Source of the DNA: Butyrivibrio sp.
GTDB lineage: Bacteria; Bacillota; Clostridia; Lachnospirales; Lachnospiraceae
NCBI GenBank assembly: GCA_015056565.1
Contig: SVGB01000002.1
Location: forward strand, 186,001-250,000
Direction: 5' to 3'
Length of the DNA: 64,000 nt
A model generated the notes under the pieces. That model was not told where the DNA came from and made no database searches. It saw nothing but the letters and a program-made list of their open reading frames with translations. Shown here piece after piece: positions 9,657-17,346 of the stretch. The position numbers were made by a program, and so were the translations under genes. Position 1 is the stretch's first letter. Every line of letters begins with the position of its first letter.

Positions 9657-9683
9657 TCCCCGGAAAGCAAAGCCCTCCGGGGA
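9657..9683 (-). terminator. Hairpin between recA and recX (attenuator or terminator)
   Basis: TTCCCCGGA pairs with TCCGGGGA around an 11-base loop, followed on the minus strand by GTTTTATT. A partial terminator between recA and recX fits the low RecX:RecA ratio known in other bacteria. The T-run is short, so read-through is likely. Confidence 0.6.
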
Positions 9684-9700
9684 AGTTGCCGAGTACTGAA

Positions 9701-10771
9701 TTATTCTGCCTTAGAAGTCTTAGACTTCTTGGCTGTTTCCTTGGGATCTTCTGATACAGGAGCTAAAGCGCCATCAGTCTGAAGTCCAAAGTGAGCTCTT
9801 ACCTTATTGTTGATCTCAGCAAAGACCTCAGGATTGTTCTCAAGATAAAGCTTGGCATTCTCACGTCCCTGACCAATCTTGTCACCTTCATACTGATACC
9901 ATGCTCCACTCTTGTTGACAATATCAACACTTGCAGCAAGGTCAAGCACGTCTCCGGTCATGGAGATACCCTTACCAAACATGATATCAAACTCAGCCTC
10001 CTTGAAAGGAGGTGCAATCTTGTTCTTAACTACCTTAACTCTTGTTCTGTTACCAATGTTCTCACCGTTCTGCTTGATAGCCTCGATACGACGAACATCC
10101 ATACGAACAGATGAGTAGAACTTAAGAGCACGTCCACCTGTTGTAGTCTCAGGATTACCGAACATAACACCAACCTTCTCACGGAGCTGGTTGATAAACA
10201 CTACAGTACAGTTAGACTTGCTGATAACTGCTGTAAGCTTACGAAGAGCCTGTGACATAAGTCTTGCCTGAAGACCTACATGGGAATCACCCATATCTCC
10301 GTCGATCTCTGCCTTGGGAACAAGAGCTGCTACAGAGTCTACAACTACAATATCAATGGCTCCGGAACGAACCATGGTCTCTGTGATCTCAAGAGCCTGC
10401 TCTCCTGAATCAGGCTGTGATATATAGAGGTTATCGATATCAACGCCAATATTCTTGGCATAAACAGGGTCAAGAGCATGCTCTGCGTCGATGAATCCTG
10501 CAATACCGCCTCTCTTCTGAACTTCTGCGATCATGTGAAGTGTAACTGTTGTCTTACCACTGGACTCAGGTCCATAGATTTCAACGATCCTTCCCTTAGG
10601 GATACCTCCAAGTCCAAGAGCAATATCAAGGCTCAGGGAACCAGTTGGGATTGTCTCGATGTTCATAGTATCAGATGAATCTCCAAGCTTCATAACAGCA
10701 CCCTTACCGAACTGCTTCTCAATCTGACCAAGTGCTGCTTCTAATGCCTTCTGTTTATCTTCTCTTTCCAT
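9701..10771 (-). CDS. recA: Recombinase RecA
   Basis: The DNA strand-exchange ATPase and LexA co-protease. The 356 residues include Walker [10 protein letters not shown] (67-75), Walker B region [10 protein letters not shown], the loop [22 protein letters not shown], and an acidic/basic C-terminal tail. The start ATG has AAAGGAG upstream. A strong promoter with a LexA box in its spacer and a second perfect LexA box downstream show SOS control. recX follows. Confidence 0.98.
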   Translation of the reverse strand: MEREDKQKALEAALGQIEKQFGKGAVMKLGDSSDTMNIETIPTGSLSLDIALGLGGIPKGRIVEIYGPESSGKTTVTLHMIAEVQKRGGIAGFIDAEHALDPVYAKNIGVDIDNLYISQPDSGEQALEITETMVRSGAIDIVVVDSVAALVPKAEIDGDMGDSHVGLQARLMSQALRKLTAVISKSNCTVVFINQLREKVGVMFGNPETTTGGRALKFYSSVRMDVRRIEAIKQNGENIGNRTRVKVVKNKIAPPFKEAEFDIMFGKGISMTGDVLDLAASVDIVNKSGAWYQYEGDKIGQGRENAKLYLENNPEVFAEINNKVRAHFGLQTDGALAPVSEDPKETAKKSKTSKAE

Positions 10772-10788
10772 ACATTTTCTCCTTTTTA

Positions 10789-10800
10789 GAACATCCGTTC
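10789..10800 (-). promoter_or_regulatory. LexA (SOS) box in the recA leader
   Basis: GAACATCCGTTC is a perfect GAAC-N4-GTTC match to the Gram-positive LexA/DinR operator. It lies 18 bp before the recA start codon, and its centre is 30 bp from the box in the promoter. Two boxes about three helical turns apart suggest cooperative repression. Confidence 0.8.
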
Positions 10801-10812
10801 GTTGATAATATT

Positions 10813-10841
10813 AATATAAAACAGATGTTCGATTGTGTCAA
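10813..10841 (-). promoter_or_regulatory. recA promoter with embedded LexA box
   Basis: Minus strand: TTGACA (10841-10836), 17-bp spacer, TATATT (10818-10813). The spacer segment touching the -10 is GAACATCTGTTT (10830-10819), a LexA box with one mismatch. LexA bound there would block RNA polymerase. Confidence 0.85.
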
Positions 10842-10915
10842 CTTATTATTTTAAAAATTATTTGTGAAATTCCGGCAGAAGCGCCAGATGCATGTATTCC
10901 CCTATAAACACACAC

Positions 10916-10944
10916 AAGTCACCACTTAGACTAAGTGGCGACTT
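10916..10944 (-). terminator. Hairpin without T-run downstream of the J-domain gene
   Basis: A 12-bp hairpin, AAGTCACCACTTA paired with TAAGTGGCGACTT (one mismatch), lies between the J-domain gene and recA. Neither side has a clear T-run, so it is at best a weak terminator. Confidence 0.35.
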
Positions 10945-10981
10945 GGCTATAATAGCATAGTTTATTTTTCATGTCAAAGCT

Positions 10982-11518
10982 TCAGGCCTTCATTCCGACA
11001 TCATACTGCCTGCACAGGGAGCTGTACTCCTGATTGATCAGTTGCACCATGTAAGCATCTCCACTGACATTGTCAGGATGGAACATCTTCATGAGGTCCT
11101 TGTATCTCTTTTTAAGAGTGAGCGCACTGTTTACTCCTCTAAAGAGCATATCAAGAGCATCATACTCATCCTCTCTCTGGTAGGATTTTTCTCTTTCGAG
11201 TCTGATAAATTCAGTCTCAAGCTGCTTCTTGTCAGCATTGAGCTGCTCAAAGCCGTTGTTGAGGATCTTAAGCCTCTGATCAAAGAGTGCCTTGTCATTG
11301 TTGAGTTTCTTGACAGCATTCTCAATCTTTTTGTCATAGGCGTCCGACTTCTCCTTGAAGGCTATTTCATCTCTCTCAAGGCGCGCATACCGCTCTGACA
11401 AAGCGCTCTCCTGATTTTCTAAGCGAACGCTCTCCTTAAACAGCCATATTCTAAGTTCATTGAGATCATCCTCAGTGCCATTTAAGATTATTTCTTCTAA
11501 ATTTCTTTTTTCTTCCAT
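10982..11518 (-). CDS. Coiled-coil protein with C-terminal J-like domain
   Basis: A 178-residue cytoplasmic protein. Residues about 15-120 are a long charged coiled coil. The last 45 residues hold a J-domain core, KKRYKDLMKMFHPDNVSG, with the HPD tripeptide that stimulates Hsp70 (DnaK) ATPase. The domain is at the C-terminus, unlike DnaJ, and lacks Gly/Phe and zinc regions, so it is a specialised co-chaperone or a J-like scaffold. The ATG follows AAGGGGACCCTT. The client is unknown. Confidence 0.7.
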   Translation of the reverse strand: MEEKRNLEEIILNGTEDDLNELRIWLFKESVRLENQESALSERYARLERDEIAFKEKSDAYDKKIENAVKKLNNDKALFDQRLKILNNGFEQLNADKKQLETEFIRLEREKSYQREDEYDALDMLFRGVNSALTLKKRYKDLMKMFHPDNVSGDAYMVQLINQEYSSLCRQYDVGMKA

Positions 11519-11548
11519 AAGGGTCCCCTCTGCCTTCTGGACGAGATC

Positions 11549-11947
11549 TTACTTTTCCTCACTTCCTTCTGGAAAAGCAATATCAACTGCTGCATCATCA
11601 TCCATCATGTCTTCTTTTTTACTAGAGAAACGATTCATGATGTCGGGAACCAAATCAAGTACCTTAGTTACTGCATCCTGATTTTTGATGTTTACAAGCT
11701 TAGTTGAACCGTTTTTAATTACAAGGACTGCACTTGGAGACATTTTTGCTCCAAATCCACCAGCCCCTCCATTCTTTTTATCGGCAAGAGTTGATCCTGC
11801 CCCAACCCCAAATGAAACATCCACAAGGGGAAGAATGATCGTGTCACCTATCTTAGTTGGCGCGCCAACTACAGTTTTTGCGGACATAACTGAATTCATT
11901 CCGCTAAGAAGTGATTCTACAACCCCGTTAAAATTATTTTCTGCCAT
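11549..11947 (-). CDS. gerW: GerW family (YtfJ) sporulation protein
   Basis: A 132-residue protein with the YtfJ core: GAPTKIGDTIILPLVDVSFG, a glycine-rich GAGGFGAKMSPSAVLVI, and a C-terminal VLDLVPDIMNRF. In Bacillus the family member is needed for germination responses of spores. It lies just downstream of a DUF2953 gene, the conserved ytfI-ytfJ order. Finding it does not prove that this organism sporulates, since many Lachnospiraceae keep spore-related genes. GGGAGG precedes the ATG. Confidence 0.9.
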   Translation of the reverse strand: MAENNFNGVVESLLSGMNSVMSAKTVVGAPTKIGDTIILPLVDVSFGVGAGSTLADKKNGGAGGFGAKMSPSAVLVIKNGSTKLVNIKNQDAVTKVLDLVPDIMNRFSSKKEDMMDDDAAVDIAFPEGSEEK

Positions 11948-11971
11948 AACTCCCTCCCATATATAGAAAAA

Positions 11972-12940
11972 TCAAGAATTGATTATCTTTTTAAACCTGC
12001 GGATGGTCTTCTTGACATCCTTGTTGAAGTAGCAGGTAACAGCTATATAAAGAGCTGTAAATAAAGTGATATGCCCCTTCATATGTGTATCTGTATAAAC
12101 CATCTTCCTGTCAAAGTCAGGGCTTATCTGAATCCTGAGTTTCTTAGGCAGGAAAGCACTGACAGCTGCGTAAGCCCCATAAACCTCTGCTGTAAGCGCC
12201 GGATCTCCAAGACCAAACATGGCATCTATCCTGCACTTATCCGGAAGGATCATCTTAATCAGCCGGATCAGCTTTCGTTTAACCAGCGCAAACGCCCTCT
12301 GAAAAATCTCATTTTCCAGGGTCGATTTGATCATATCTATCTTATCACAAACTCTAGATATTGTATATGCGATTTTTTCAAACACATTTAGTGGTATTTT
12401 CAGAATATTTGAAACCGTTTCTATGATGTCCCACAAAACATCGATAAAATCTTTTTCTTCTTTGCAGTTTCCTTCGATTCCTTCTTCTGTCTCTGATCCT
12501 CTTTTATCAGCACCATTAGAATCTGCCTGCGCAGTTGTATCTTCTTCTGGCTTTTTCAAAACTTCATCCTGTGCTTTTTCTGCAGTTTCTTTATTTTCGA
12601 CATCTGGATTATCAGCCTTATTTGAATCAGTTTTATCTTCTTTTGCAGGCTTTTCCTTTTTGGGGAGCACCTTTAGCCCAAATACTCTTACAGTAAACTC
12701 TTTCTGACTGGGAAAAGAAATTCCACCTCTTATCACGAATAACAGCCAGGAAAACTTAACTGCCGCGCTGACTTTTTCAACATCAAAACCTTCATCAAGA
12801 TCTGTCTCAGGTACATGAGCATCGATCCTGTAAAAAATAGGCACAAATAACACAAGTAGAATAAGTATCAGTAATACTGCCAGTATTATGAGAAGCGTAA
12901 TCCCTATTATTTTAAGTACAGTCAAAACTCCTGCAAGCAT
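11972..12940 (-). CDS. DUF2953 family membrane protein (YtfI-like)
   Basis: A 322-residue protein. The N-terminus is one strongly hydrophobic helix (LAGVLTVLKIIGITLLIILAVLLILILLV region). Then come the DUF2953 N-terminal part, an acidic low-complexity linker (about residues 95-165, rich in E, K and D), and the DUF2953 C-terminal part (CRIDAMFGLGDPALTAEVYG). Family members sit next to ytfJ/gerW. The biochemical role is unknown. The gene ends 24 bp before gerW starts, so the two are probably one operon. Confidence 0.8.
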   Translation of the reverse strand: MLAGVLTVLKIIGITLLIILAVLLILILLVLFVPIFYRIDAHVPETDLDEGFDVEKVSAAVKFSWLLFVIRGGISFPSQKEFTVRVFGLKVLPKKEKPAKEDKTDSNKADNPDVENKETAEKAQDEVLKKPEEDTTAQADSNGADKRGSETEEGIEGNCKEEKDFIDVLWDIIETVSNILKIPLNVFEKIAYTISRVCDKIDMIKSTLENEIFQRAFALVKRKLIRLIKMILPDKCRIDAMFGLGDPALTAEVYGAYAAVSAFLPKKLRIQISPDFDRKMVYTDTHMKGHITLFTALYIAVTCYFNKDVKKTIRRFKKIINS

Positions 12941-12967
12941 AAATATTCTCCAGTAACAGTTAATATT

Positions 12968-13297
12968 CTATAGATCAGAATCCAGGTAATCTACTATCCG
13001 TCCCTCGAAACCGGCATCATTAGCCTTAGTGGTCATATCTACCACCATATCAAGGGCTTCATTATAGCTCCCTGCAATTCCGTATATATATGCAGGATTT
13101 TTCATGTAATATGGTTGTTTTAAAAACGCACAATGGATAATATCAAGCTGGTCTTCAGAACTTTGTGCCTTCATGATACAGAAAATCGAAAGCTGTCCCC
13201 TTCCATGATTCAAGCGCCATTTGACCAGTTGACGATTTTTAACCGAATCACCAAATAAAAGATCTTTATAAAAATGGCAAAAGCCTTTTTTTCTCAT
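12968..13297 (-). CDS. Hypothetical protein (109 aa)
   Basis: No family recognised. The protein is soluble, with Cys residues and a compact alpha/beta look, ending in GRIVDYLDSDL. The open frame extends upstream to a GTG at 13360, but the ATG at 13297 has GGGGG eight bases before it and is the likely start. It lies 27 bp upstream of the DUF2953 gene on the same strand, so it may head that operon. The divergent HD-GYP gene promoter overlaps its upstream region. Confidence 0.55.
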   Translation of the reverse strand: MRKKGFCHFYKDLLFGDSVKNRQLVKWRLNHGRGQLSIFCIMKAQSSEDQLDIIHCAFLKQPYYMKNPAYIYGIAGSYNEALDMVVDMTTKANDAGFEGRIVDYLDSDL

Positions 13298-13339
13298 ACC
13301 AAAGCCCCCAAAATATCGACAAAACTGCATAAAAACAAA

Positions 13340-13368
13340 TTGAATGTCGAGGTGTAACACGTTATACT
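13340..13368 (+). promoter_or_regulatory. Sigma-A promoter for the HD-GYP gene
   Basis: Plus strand: TTGAAT (13340-13345), 17-bp spacer, TATACT (13363-13368). It lies about 70 bp before the ATG of the HD-GYP gene. Confidence 0.7.
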
Positions 13369-13436
13369 AATATTATCATATTGGCATGTATTTTTAAATC
13401 TACTGCACACCATACCCTGGGAGGAAGTAAACACAC

Positions 13437-14498
13437 ATGAAATCCGTAGCCCGTATGGAGCTCAAGCCTGGAATGATCACAGCTGAGGATGTTCTCAACT
13501 ACAAAAACGAGATCATTGTAACAGCCAACACCAGGATCAACGACACCATCATAGAGAAGCTGGCAAGACAGTCCATCTTGGTAGTTCCGATCAAGGAAGA
13601 GATCGATTTTGCCACAACTCATTTTGAAAAGGTCAGACTTTCAGAAGGTTTCAAGAATTTTGAGAGCACCTACAAGATCTATTTTCCAGTTTTCAAGCAC
13701 GTTGTTATGAACGCTGTCAATAACAGAGTACCTATCAACATGGAACAGCTCATGGATGTTTATCGCAACATCATTGTCTGCGCCAAGAGCGGAGAACTTC
13801 TTTTGGATTACCTCTACAACATGCTTCCTGGTGAGGATGACATGACTCATGCTCACTGCCTTAACTCAGCTCTGATAGCTGGTGTATTTGGAACATGGCT
13901 TGGACTATCCAATGAAGATATCACTCTCTTTATCCAGTCAGCTTTTTTGTATGACATTGGTAAGCTGTCAATTCCTTATCAGATTCTCTGGAAACCAGAA
14001 AGACTCACTTCTGAAGAGTACAGACTTGTAATGAGACACACCACCATTGGCTATGACTTTTTAAAGAGTTATGGTGATTACAACGAACATATCCTGAATG
14101 CAACACTTCAGCATCACGAGAGGTGCGATGGCTCAGGTTATCCCAAGGCTCTTTCTGATACTGAGATAGACAGATTTGCCAAGTACATCGCAATAGTTGA
14201 CACCTATGAAGCCATGACATCTCCAAGAAGTTACCGTCAGAAGCTCAATCCATTCCAGATAATTGCCAACTATGAAAATGAAGGATTCGTCAAGTATGAC
14301 TACGCAGCCATCAAGTCAATCCTCTCTCACATTGCCAATGCACAGCTTGGATTTAATGTTCAGCTAAACAGCGGTCAGATCGGAGAAGTTATCCTTATAA
14401 ACGAAAAGGCCCTTTCAAGGCCTCTCGTAAAAATGCAGGATAATTCACTTCTTGATATGTCCACTAACAAACAACTCTCTATCGTAGCTGTATTTTGA
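13437..14498 (+). CDS. HD-GYP domain protein with a Tyr in place of the HD histidine
   Basis: A 353-residue protein. Residues 1-100 are an unassigned N-terminal region. The HD-GYP domain spans about 125-300, with HHERCDGSGYP at 226-236. HD-GYP proteins are normally c-di-GMP phosphodiesterases with a bi- or tri-metal site. Here the HD motif reads LYDIGK: residue 172 is Tyr (codon TAT at 13950) where metal-binding His is expected. The Asp and the later His residues remain. The protein may be inactive, altered, or a c-di-GMP sensor. GGGAGGAAG precedes the ATG. It is monocistronic and converges with the penicillin-binding protein gene, leaving a 2-bp gap. Confidence 0.85.
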   Translation: MKSVARMELKPGMITAEDVLNYKNEIIVTANTRINDTIIEKLARQSILVVPIKEEIDFATTHFEKVRLSEGFKNFESTYKIYFPVFKHVVMNAVNNRVPINMEQLMDVYRNIIVCAKSGELLLDYLYNMLPGEDDMTHAHCLNSALIAGVFGTWLGLSNEDITLFIQSAFLYDIGKLSIPYQILWKPERLTSEEYRLVMRHTTIGYDFLKSYGDYNEHILNATLQHHERCDGSGYPKALSDTEIDRFAKYIAIVDTYEAMTSPRSYRQKLNPFQIIANYENEGFVKYDYAAIKSILSHIANAQLGFNVQLNSGQIGEVILINEKALSRPLVKMQDNSLLDMSTNKQLSIVAVF

Positions 14499-14500
14499 TA

Positions 14501-15943
14501 TTATTCTACTCCGAAATATGCATCGAAGATTCTTTTTGCTATTGGTACAGCGAAGCTTCCGCCGCTGCCAGCATTTTCAACGATGATGGTAACACAGATC
14601 TCCGGATCATCAGCTGGAGCAAAACCTGTAAACCAGGCATGTGAATCAGATGTAGAATTGGTAAATTCTGCAGAACCGGTCTTTCCTGCCGCAGTGTAGG
14701 AAAGGCCTTTTAATTTGCTGGCAGTTCCAGACTCAACAACTTCCTTCATCATAGCCTTTAAAACGTCGGCTTCATAAGCAGTCATCAGTCGTTTATAGTT
14801 CTCAGGAGAATAGATCTTAACATTTTTGCCATCTTCGCTCTTTATACCACTGATGATATAAGGCTTCATAAGTTGTCCTTCATCTGCTATGGCACATGTT
14901 ATCATGTTAAGGTGCATGGGAGAAACTGCTGTTGCTCCCTGTCCTATTGACAGCTGCATAACATCTCCTGTACTGGTGGCATCATCAATGGATGCTGAGC
15001 TTTTTGAATACAGAAGATCTATTGGCAATTCCTGATTGAACATAAGCTGCTCAAGAGTGTCCGAAAAGACATCTCGTGATATAGACAGTCCTATGTTTGC
15101 ATAGGATGAGTTACATGACTGCGCAAAGGATTTGATAAAGTCCACACTTCCATGGTTTTCACCGTGATAACAGGAAATACTCTCCCCATCATAGCTAAAT
15201 CTGCCAGAGCAGGTAAATCTATAGTTGTTGTAATCCTGTGGATGTTCCTTGATATATGCAAGAGATGTAACTATCTTGAATGTAGAGCCAGGTGGATAAA
15301 GGCCCTGGGTAACCCTGTTCAGAAGCTTTGCGTCAGGAGATTTATCTGCGATAAGGCTATCCCACTCTTCCTGTATTGTCCCGGGATCAAAGTCAGGCTT
15401 TGACACCATTGCAAGAATCTCTCCAGTTTTTGGATTTGATACCACGATAGCGCCATTTCTTGCTGACAGTGCGTTGTAAGCAACCTCCTGCAGCTTGGTA
15501 TCAAGTGTGGTTATACACATATCTCCTGGATATTTGCTGCCTTTGGTATCAAGAGCAACTTTTTCAGAAAGATCAATGCTTGTATTAATTAGATAATAGT
15601 TAGCAAGAGCTTCTATTCCAGCCTTACCATTCGTTGAATATCCAACTGCATGAGCAAATTCTTTTCCGTAGGGATATACTCTTTTCTCCTTGCCATCGGC
15701 TCCTGCTTCAGAATAGGCCAGGACATCACCATCCCTGGACAGGATACGGCCTCTTGAGTTCTGGTTTAATAATATCTGCTGTCTGGTATTGTAGCTGTTA
15801 TCCATAAGGACCTGCCTGTTGTTATAGGAGTAGGCACTTATATAGATAAGCATCACAGCGAATATACCTGCATAAAAAACACTAAGGACCAGTATGGGAT
15901 ATGATCTGATCTTCTTTTTCTTTTTAGTCTTCTCTTGTGCCAT
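14501..15943 (-). CDS. Penicillin-binding transpeptidase (FtsI/PbpA type)
   Basis: A peptidoglycan cross-linking enzyme anchored by one N-terminal helix (after a Lys-rich KTKKKKKIRS). Active-site motifs are STFK (residues about 220-223), SCN (the SxN motif) and KTGSAEF. The length of 480 is short for a division PBP3, close to the PbpA/PBPH type. The upstream neighbour is an FtsW/RodA glycosyltransferase and the two overlap by 20 bp, the usual SEDS-bPBP pair. An ATG at 15961 lacks a ribosome site; the ATG at 15943 follows GAGAGAAATT and is preferred. Confidence 0.92.
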   Translation of the reverse strand: MAQEKTKKKKKIRSYPILVLSVFYAGIFAVMLIYISAYSYNNRQVLMDNSYNTRQQILLNQNSRGRILSRDGDVLAYSEAGADGKEKRVYPYGKEFAHAVGYSTNGKAGIEALANYYLINTSIDLSEKVALDTKGSKYPGDMCITTLDTKLQEVAYNALSARNGAIVVSNPKTGEILAMVSKPDFDPGTIQEEWDSLIADKSPDAKLLNRVTQGLYPPGSTFKIVTSLAYIKEHPQDYNNYRFTCSGRFSYDGESISCYHGENHGSVDFIKSFAQSCNSSYANIGLSISRDVFSDTLEQLMFNQELPIDLLYSKSSASIDDATSTGDVMQLSIGQGATAVSPMHLNMITCAIADEGQLMKPYIISGIKSEDGKNVKIYSPENYKRLMTAYEADVLKAMMKEVVESGTASKLKGLSYTAAGKTGSAEFTNSTSDSHAWFTGFAPADDPEICVTIIVENAGSGGSFAVPIAKRIFDAYFGVE

Positions 15944-17339
15944 AATTTCTCTCGTAGCCATCGTTTCTATATCTTAAGCTTCTGCTTTCGGCTTTTTCCT
16001 TCTCCTTTTGGGCTTTTCTTCTCTGCATTGCCTCGAACCTTTCATCAGTTCTGATAAGGCAAACTCCTTCAACTATCATGATCATCACAATTGTCACAAG
16101 AACTGAAGTACCACCGTAGCTGACAAGGGGGAGCGTGACACCAGTAAGAGGAATGAACTTAGAGCCGCCTCCAATGGTAAGAAAGCTCTGGAAAATATAA
16201 GCCACTCCAATACCGCAAACAACAAGCCTGTAGTATCTGTCTCTGATAAAGTATCCCTCATACATGATCATAAAAAATGAGCTCACGATTATAAGGGCCA
16301 TAGTAACCGCAAAGATAACTCCCAGTTCCTCTGCGATCGCAGAAAATATGAAGTCCTGCTCAACGTATGGGATAGATGTTGGAGAACCGCCATACAGTCC
16401 CAGTCCAAACCAGCCTCCGCTTGATATTCCAAACAGCGACTGAGACAGCTGGTAACCTGAGGAAGCTATATCTCCAAAGGGATCAAGCCATGCGTGAACT
16501 CTGACTCGTATATGGGAAAAGAGCTTGTAGGCAATTATACTTGCAAAGCCTCCCATGATAAGTCCAAGAACCAGATAGCCGACATTATCTGTGGAAATAT
16601 AAATAAGAGCAAGATAGATCACAAAGAAAATAAGTGCACTTCCAAGATCTCTTGATAAAACCAGTATCATCACGTGAGCTGCAGCTACAAGAGATGCTAA
16701 AAACAGCTGCCATATCTCTTTTGCTTCAACAAGTGCCCCCGCCATAAAGAACAGGAACAAAACCTTAACCGCCTCTGAGGGCTGGAAAGTAATACCAGCC
16801 AGGGTGAAAGTTATCTTGGATCCATTGGTGGCAGCGCCATATACCAAAACAGCCCCAATAGCCACAACTCCCAGAGCCGCATAAAGCCAGGTAAATTTCT
16901 TAAGAAAGTCAAATCTGAAAATGATCTCAGGAATAAAGAAGCCTATTATAAAGGATGCAGTTATGATAAAGAACTGCTTAACTGCCTTGTCATAGGAAAT
17001 CCTTGTGATAATGATAAGTCCGATCATCAAAAGAAGGCATGCATTGTTGATGATGAGCCTGTTACCTTCCGGATAGATGACGTAAAAAAGCATAAGCACC
17101 GAGGCAAAGATCACTATCTGAAATGCAAAGAAAAACAGATAAACAGGCTTCCCTGTCCGGGCTATTATCTGGATAAAGCACGAGATCTGCACAACAAACA
17201 TGCAAATGATCTGCCTGATATAAATACCCTTCCTCTTTTTCTCTGTCTTGAAGCGAAATGTCATAAAGGCTTCAAGACAATAGATCAGCATGAAGGTATC
17301 TATCACATATTTAGATATCTCAGTAACATATAATTCCAT
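15924..17339 (-). CDS. FtsW/RodA/SpoVE family (SEDS) peptidoglycan glycosyltransferase
   Basis: A 471-residue polytopic membrane protein. SEDS features include QPSEAVKVLFLFFMAG, LSRDLGSALIFF, GYQLSQSLFGISSGGWFGLGLY, YVEQDFIFSAIAEELG and PLVSYGGTS near the C-terminus. It polymerises lipid II with its partner transpeptidase, encoded immediately downstream. An extra N-terminal stretch adds helices before the core, making it longer than RodA (about 400). Pairing with a PbpA-type protein suggests a role in elongation or septal growth that sequence alone cannot separate. Confidence 0.92.
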   Translation of the reverse strand: MELYVTEISKYVIDTFMLIYCLEAFMTFRFKTEKKRKGIYIRQIICMFVVQISCFIQIIARTGKPVYLFFFAFQIVIFASVLMLFYVIYPEGNRLIINNACLLLMIGLIIITRISYDKAVKQFFIITASFIIGFFIPEIIFRFDFLKKFTWLYAALGVVAIGAVLVYGAATNGSKITFTLAGITFQPSEAVKVLFLFFMAGALVEAKEIWQLFLASLVAAAHVMILVLSRDLGSALIFFVIYLALIYISTDNVGYLVLGLIMGGFASIIAYKLFSHIRVRVHAWLDPFGDIASSGYQLSQSLFGISSGGWFGLGLYGGSPTSIPYVEQDFIFSAIAEELGVIFAVTMALIIVSSFFMIMYEGYFIRDRYYRLVVCGIGVAYIFQSFLTIGGGSKFIPLTGVTLPLVSYGGTSVLVTIVMIMIVEGVCLIRTDERFEAMQRRKAQKEKEKAESRSLRYRNDGYERNYGTRED

Positions 17340-17346
17340 TTATGTA

